Part shown: positions 62,162 to 64,000 of the stretch, in pieces
How positions within the stretch are numbered: the first letter of the stretch is position 1
Layout of the letters: every line of letters begins with the position of its first letter
DNA from: Fuscovulum sp.
Lineage (GTDB): Bacteria; Pseudomonadota; Alphaproteobacteria; Rhodobacterales; Rhodobacteraceae
Assembly (NCBI GenBank): GCA_035192965.1
Contig: CP136571.1
Location: 4,087,666-4,151,665 of the forward strand
Length of the DNA stretch: 64,000 bases
Direction of reading: 5' to 3'
Notes under the pieces: generated by a model
The model's database searches: none
Seen by the model: the letters and a program-made list of their open reading frames with translations, nothing else
What the model was told of the DNA's origin: nothing
Made by a program: the position numbers and the translations under genes

Positions 62162-62579
62162 TCTCGCCGTCAATCTTGCCGCGCAGCGATTTAACCTCGC
62201 CCCGCACTGATTTGGCGGCAAGGCGGCGGCGTTGGCTGCCCAGCGTCGGCTTGGTGGCGATCCGCCGCTTTGGGGCGACGAGCGCCTGACGGATCAGATC
62301 GGCCAGCCTTTCACGGGCGATTTCACGGTTTCGGGCCTGTGACCTGGTTTCATCGACCTGAATAACAATGGCGCCTTCGGTCGTCCACTTTCGGCCTGCA
62401 AGGCGCTTCAGGCGGGTTTTGACCGGGCCGGAAAGCTGCGGGGATCGCTCGGCTTCAAACCGCAATTCGACGGCGGTTGATACCTTGTTCACATTCTGCC
62501 CGCCCGGCCCCGAGGCGCGCATGAACTGTTCGGACAGCTCCCAATCGGCGATAGCGATGTCGTCGGTGATGCGAAGCAT
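62154..62579 (-). CDS. arfB: Alternative ribosome-rescue peptidyl-tRNA hydrolase
   Basis: A 141-residue ArfB/YaeJ. It rescues stalled ribosomes by hydrolysing peptidyl-tRNA: the catalytic GGQ is at 26-28 in RASGPGGQNVNKVSTAVELRF, and the C-terminal tail is basic (KRRIATKPTLGSQRRRLAAKSVRGEVKSL in part), which sits in the mRNA channel. The ATG at 62579 gives the standard MLRITDDIAI. A GTG at 62606 would add nine residues. Couples to the phosphotransferase gene by overlap. Confidence 0.93.
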   Translation of the reverse strand: MLRITDDIAIADWELSEQFMRASGPGGQNVNKVSTAVELRFEAERSPQLSGPVKTRLKRLAGRKWTTEGAIVIQVDETRSQARNREIARERLADLIRQALVAPKRRIATKPTLGSQRRRLAAKSVRGEVKSLRGKIDGEND

Positions 62580-62610
62580 GGGCGCGGTTTTTGGCTGATG
62601 TTTCACAAGA

Positions 62611-62639
62611 GAAAGGGTCGCCTGCGCGGCGACCCTTTC
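62611..62639 (-). terminator. Rho-independent terminator
   Basis: A 12-bp perfect stem GAAAGGGTCGCC / GGCGACCCTTTC with a 5-base loop. On the minus strand TCTCTTGTG follows. It would end a transcript running from the queuosine-precursor transporter side through the short frame at 62710-62766, just before arfB. Confidence 0.8.
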
Positions 62640-62709
62640 CGAGATCCAAGGAGATGGGCCAGTTAGGTTTCAAGCCCAATCAGATGGTTTGTCGACTGAA
62701 GGGCTGCCT

Positions 62710-62766
62710 TCAGAAAACACGCCCCCTGACTGTCCCGACACCTCTCTCCAATGTAGCTCTAGACAC
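62710..62766 (-). CDS. Possible 18-codon small gene with near-maximal Shine-Dalgarno
   Basis: GTG at 62766 opens MSRATLERGVGTVRGRVF and a TGA ends it at 62710. Directly before it, 7 bases from the AGGAGG core, stands GAAAGGAGGTGATCCAG, complementary to the conserved 3' tail of 16S rRNA over some 15-17 bases. A 7-bp hairpin (62696-62713) covers the stop codon, and a strong terminator follows at 62611. The peptide is Arg-rich and unrecognised. It may be a true micro-protein, a leader peptide, or simply a ribosome-binding RNA. Confidence 0.35.
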   Translation of the reverse strand: MSRATLERGVGTVRGRVF

Positions 62767-62837
62767 TGGATCACCTCCTTTCAAATGGGTTGCTAGTAGG
62801 GCAAACGTGACACAGATTTTGTGTTTGTCAAAACAAA

Positions 62838-63461
62838 TCACGCTACCCTTGCGCCTATATGGCGGATCGCAAAGCGGAACGGCAACAGGGCGATCAGATC
62901 AACGGCAATCTTCACGCACCAGTCCGCAACGCCCAGCGACACCCAGAACGGGACCGAAGTTCCCACCCCCAGAAGCGGCACGGCTTCGGCAGCCCAAGAC
63001 ACATCATTGCCCGGCTCGATGAAGCTGAGCGAGGCCGAGAATGCGATGGTGAAAAAGATCGCCGTGTCGAGCGTGGAGCCTACGAAGGTGGAAATGAACG
63101 GCGCCTTCCACCACGCCTGACGGCGAAGGCGATCAAAGATGACGATATCCAGAAGCTGTGCCAGCAGGAAGGCGATGGCCGATCCGATAGCAACGCGCAG
63201 GGTGACCAGAGGGCCGAACTCACCCATGATTTGCGTGCCAACAGCAGAGCAGGCAAGGCCTACAACAAAGCCCGCATAGACCACGCGACGCGCGGCAGCC
63301 GGGCCTTCGAGGCGGTTCACGATATCCGAGACGAGAAAGGCCAGCGGGTAGGTAAAGGCACCCCAAGTAAGCCAGGTGCCGATAGGATGCTGGACAAGGA
63401 TGTTAGAGGCCACCACGACGATGGCCATGGCGAGCACGCCATAAAGCGAAATGCGGGTCAT
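62838..63461 (-). CDS. yhhQ: Queuosine precursor transporter, YhhQ/VUT family
   Basis: A 207-residue inner-membrane protein with about six hydrophobic segments that imports queuosine precursors such as preQ0/preQ1 for tRNA modification. TRISLYGVLAMAIVVVASNILVQHPIG, AFTYPLAFLVSDIVNRLEGPAAAR and FISTFVGSTLDTAIFFTIAF match the family. ATG at 63461 follows GGAAAAACAGAC. I looked for a preQ1 riboswitch upstream and did not see a convincing one. Confidence 0.9.
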   Translation of the reverse strand: MTRISLYGVLAMAIVVVASNILVQHPIGTWLTWGAFTYPLAFLVSDIVNRLEGPAAARRVVYAGFVVGLACSAVGTQIMGEFGPLVTLRVAIGSAIAFLLAQLLDIVIFDRLRRQAWWKAPFISTFVGSTLDTAIFFTIAFSASLSFIEPGNDVSWAAEAVPLLGVGTSVPFWVSLGVADWCVKIAVDLIALLPFRFAIRHIGARVA

Positions 63462-63576
63462 GTCTGTTTTTCCGTTTTGACAAGGTCGCGGAGACTTGGC
63501 CCCCCGCGCATCGGGGGACGCGCGCCCCCTACGCCCCGGCCATCCCGCTGTCAACAGGGGTGCTATGGCGACCGCG

Positions 63577-64000
63577 TCAATCGGTCAGCCGATATTCAAC
63601 GATTTCGGTTGATTGAAAGAAGTTGAAATTGTCATCGGCGAGCAGCGTCAGCCAGATCGCGGCATCCGGACCGCGCCAGACAGAAATGCCTTCCAGATTG
63701 TCATGCTGACCGGGCTGGGTTTCCAGATCGGTCCGCTCGTCTGACAGTTCCGTTTCTGACACTGCAAAGCTGCGGACGCGGCTGGAAAACCCGGCCAGAC
63801 CGTGAAACTCACGCTCCAGCAGGTAAAGGCGCCCATCCGGGCCGAAATCCGCCCCAACGGCAAGATACCCACCATCGCGGCGCAGGCCAAAGGGTTGATC
63901 CCATACGCCATCACGATAACGCCAGATGGGGAAGGGACGTTCCAGTTCGCCGGACCGTTCGGGAAGGGTATAGAGTGTCCCGTCCGGGCCGATGGCCAGC
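63577..64000 (-). CDS. Esterase-like activity of phytase family protein, 5' end outside window
   Basis: The last 141 codons of a gene entering from the right edge. The readable part (LAIGPDGTLYTLPERSGE, PIWRYRDGVWDQPF, YLAVGADFGPDGRLYLLERE, QHDNLEGISVWRG, LLADDNFNFFQSTEIVEY) matches the C-terminal region of the 'esterase-like activity of phytase' beta-propeller family, typically exported. The true reaction in bacteria is not established. It precedes the yhhQ-type gene on the same strand with 115 bp between. Confidence 0.85.
   Translation of the reverse strand, partial: LAIGPDGTLYTLPERSGELERPFPIWRYRDGVWDQPFGLRRDGGYLAVGADFGPDGRLYLLEREFHGLAGFSSRVRSFAVSETELSDERTDLETQPGQHDNLEGISVWRGPDAAIWLTLLADDNFNFFQSTEIVEYRLTD

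Noticed and set aside
62768..62785. Plus-strand sequence identical to the 3' end of 16S rRNA (CTGGATCACCTCCTTTC)
   Set aside because: Only about 17 bases match and nothing upstream resembles 16S rRNA; it is better read as a strong Shine-Dalgarno on the other strand.
62803..62831. Sigma-70 promoter with a perfect -35 TTGACA just after yhhQ
   Set aside because: No acceptable -10 hexamer at 16-18 bp spacing; kept only as weak support for a separate small transcript.
63462..63576. preQ1 riboswitch before the queuosine-precursor transporter
   Set aside because: No recognisable preQ1-I or -II core was found by eye; a covariance-model scan of this interval would settle it.

Overview
The window is GC-rich, densely packed chromosomal DNA from an alphaproteobacterium, most likely a Rhodobacterales member of the Rhodobacteraceae type. 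The evidence is the coding style (GCC/ATC/CTG codons, short gaps, many 4-base stop/start overlaps), families typical of that group (GSCFA, a DUF6478-like protein, SbtA beside a beta-carbonic anhydrase) and hairpin-plus-TATTT intergenic elements. This taxonomic call is inference. I see no IS element, phage gene, CRISPR array or rRNA. One tRNA gene (Pro-CGG) is present.

Layout. 0-3 kb: 3' part of leuB, two tandem EamA exporters, tRNA-Pro. 3-11.3 kb: a LuxR-type regulator divergent from a polyamine-type ABC importer (ATPase, Tat-exported binding protein, two permeases) fused by overlap to an SDR dehydrogenase, then aspartase and a LysR regulator. 11.3-18.6 kb: a minus-strand run with three consecutive SGNH-like genes (a sialate-O-acetylesterase-like RTX protein, a GNSH protein, a GSCFA protein), an ornithine-cyclodeaminase-like enzyme, a HAD hydrolase, an EamA transporter, YaiI and S-formylglutathione hydrolase. 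18.6-31.3 kb: housekeeping and conserved genes (map, CinA-like, two GNATs, OmpA-like, LysR, an old-yellow-enzyme/FadH-type reductase, conserved Rhodobacterales proteins, an M23 peptidase, accD, folC). 31.3-40.2 kb: a NYN-LOTUS protein, a TetR / NlpC-P60 / M17 aminopeptidase run, a bicarbonate module (beta-carbonic anhydrase, sbtA, SbtB-like PII protein), two tiny paralogous genes (one preceded by a CtrA-like box), and a TetR gene divergent from a DUF4386-like membrane protein with two matching operators between them. 40.2-45.3 kb: asd, two MFS transporters, a DUF4424-like protein.

45.3-58.3 kb is a sugar-use island. It holds a GH13 alpha-glucosidase, GH42 beta-galactosidase, SMP-30 lactonase, KDPGal aldolase, KDPGal kinase, GH36 alpha-galactosidase, a CUT1-type ABC importer and its ATPase, and an IclR regulator. 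Together they could import galactosides, hydrolyse them, and burn the galactose by the oxidative De Ley-Doudoroff route. Galactose dehydrogenase and galactonate dehydratase are not in the window.

58.3-64 kb: trhO, pncA-pncB (NAD salvage), a phosphotransferase, arfB, a possible 18-codon gene with a near-maximal Shine-Dalgarno, a queuosine-precursor transporter, and the 3' part of a phytase-esterase-like gene.

The best leads for something undescribed are the two tiny paralogous genes with the CtrA-like box, the perfectly complementary ribosome-binding site in front of an 18-codon frame, the SGNH triplet, a set of four near-identical 23-bp intergenic repeats, and four 12-bp direct repeats upstream of the alpha-glucosidase.
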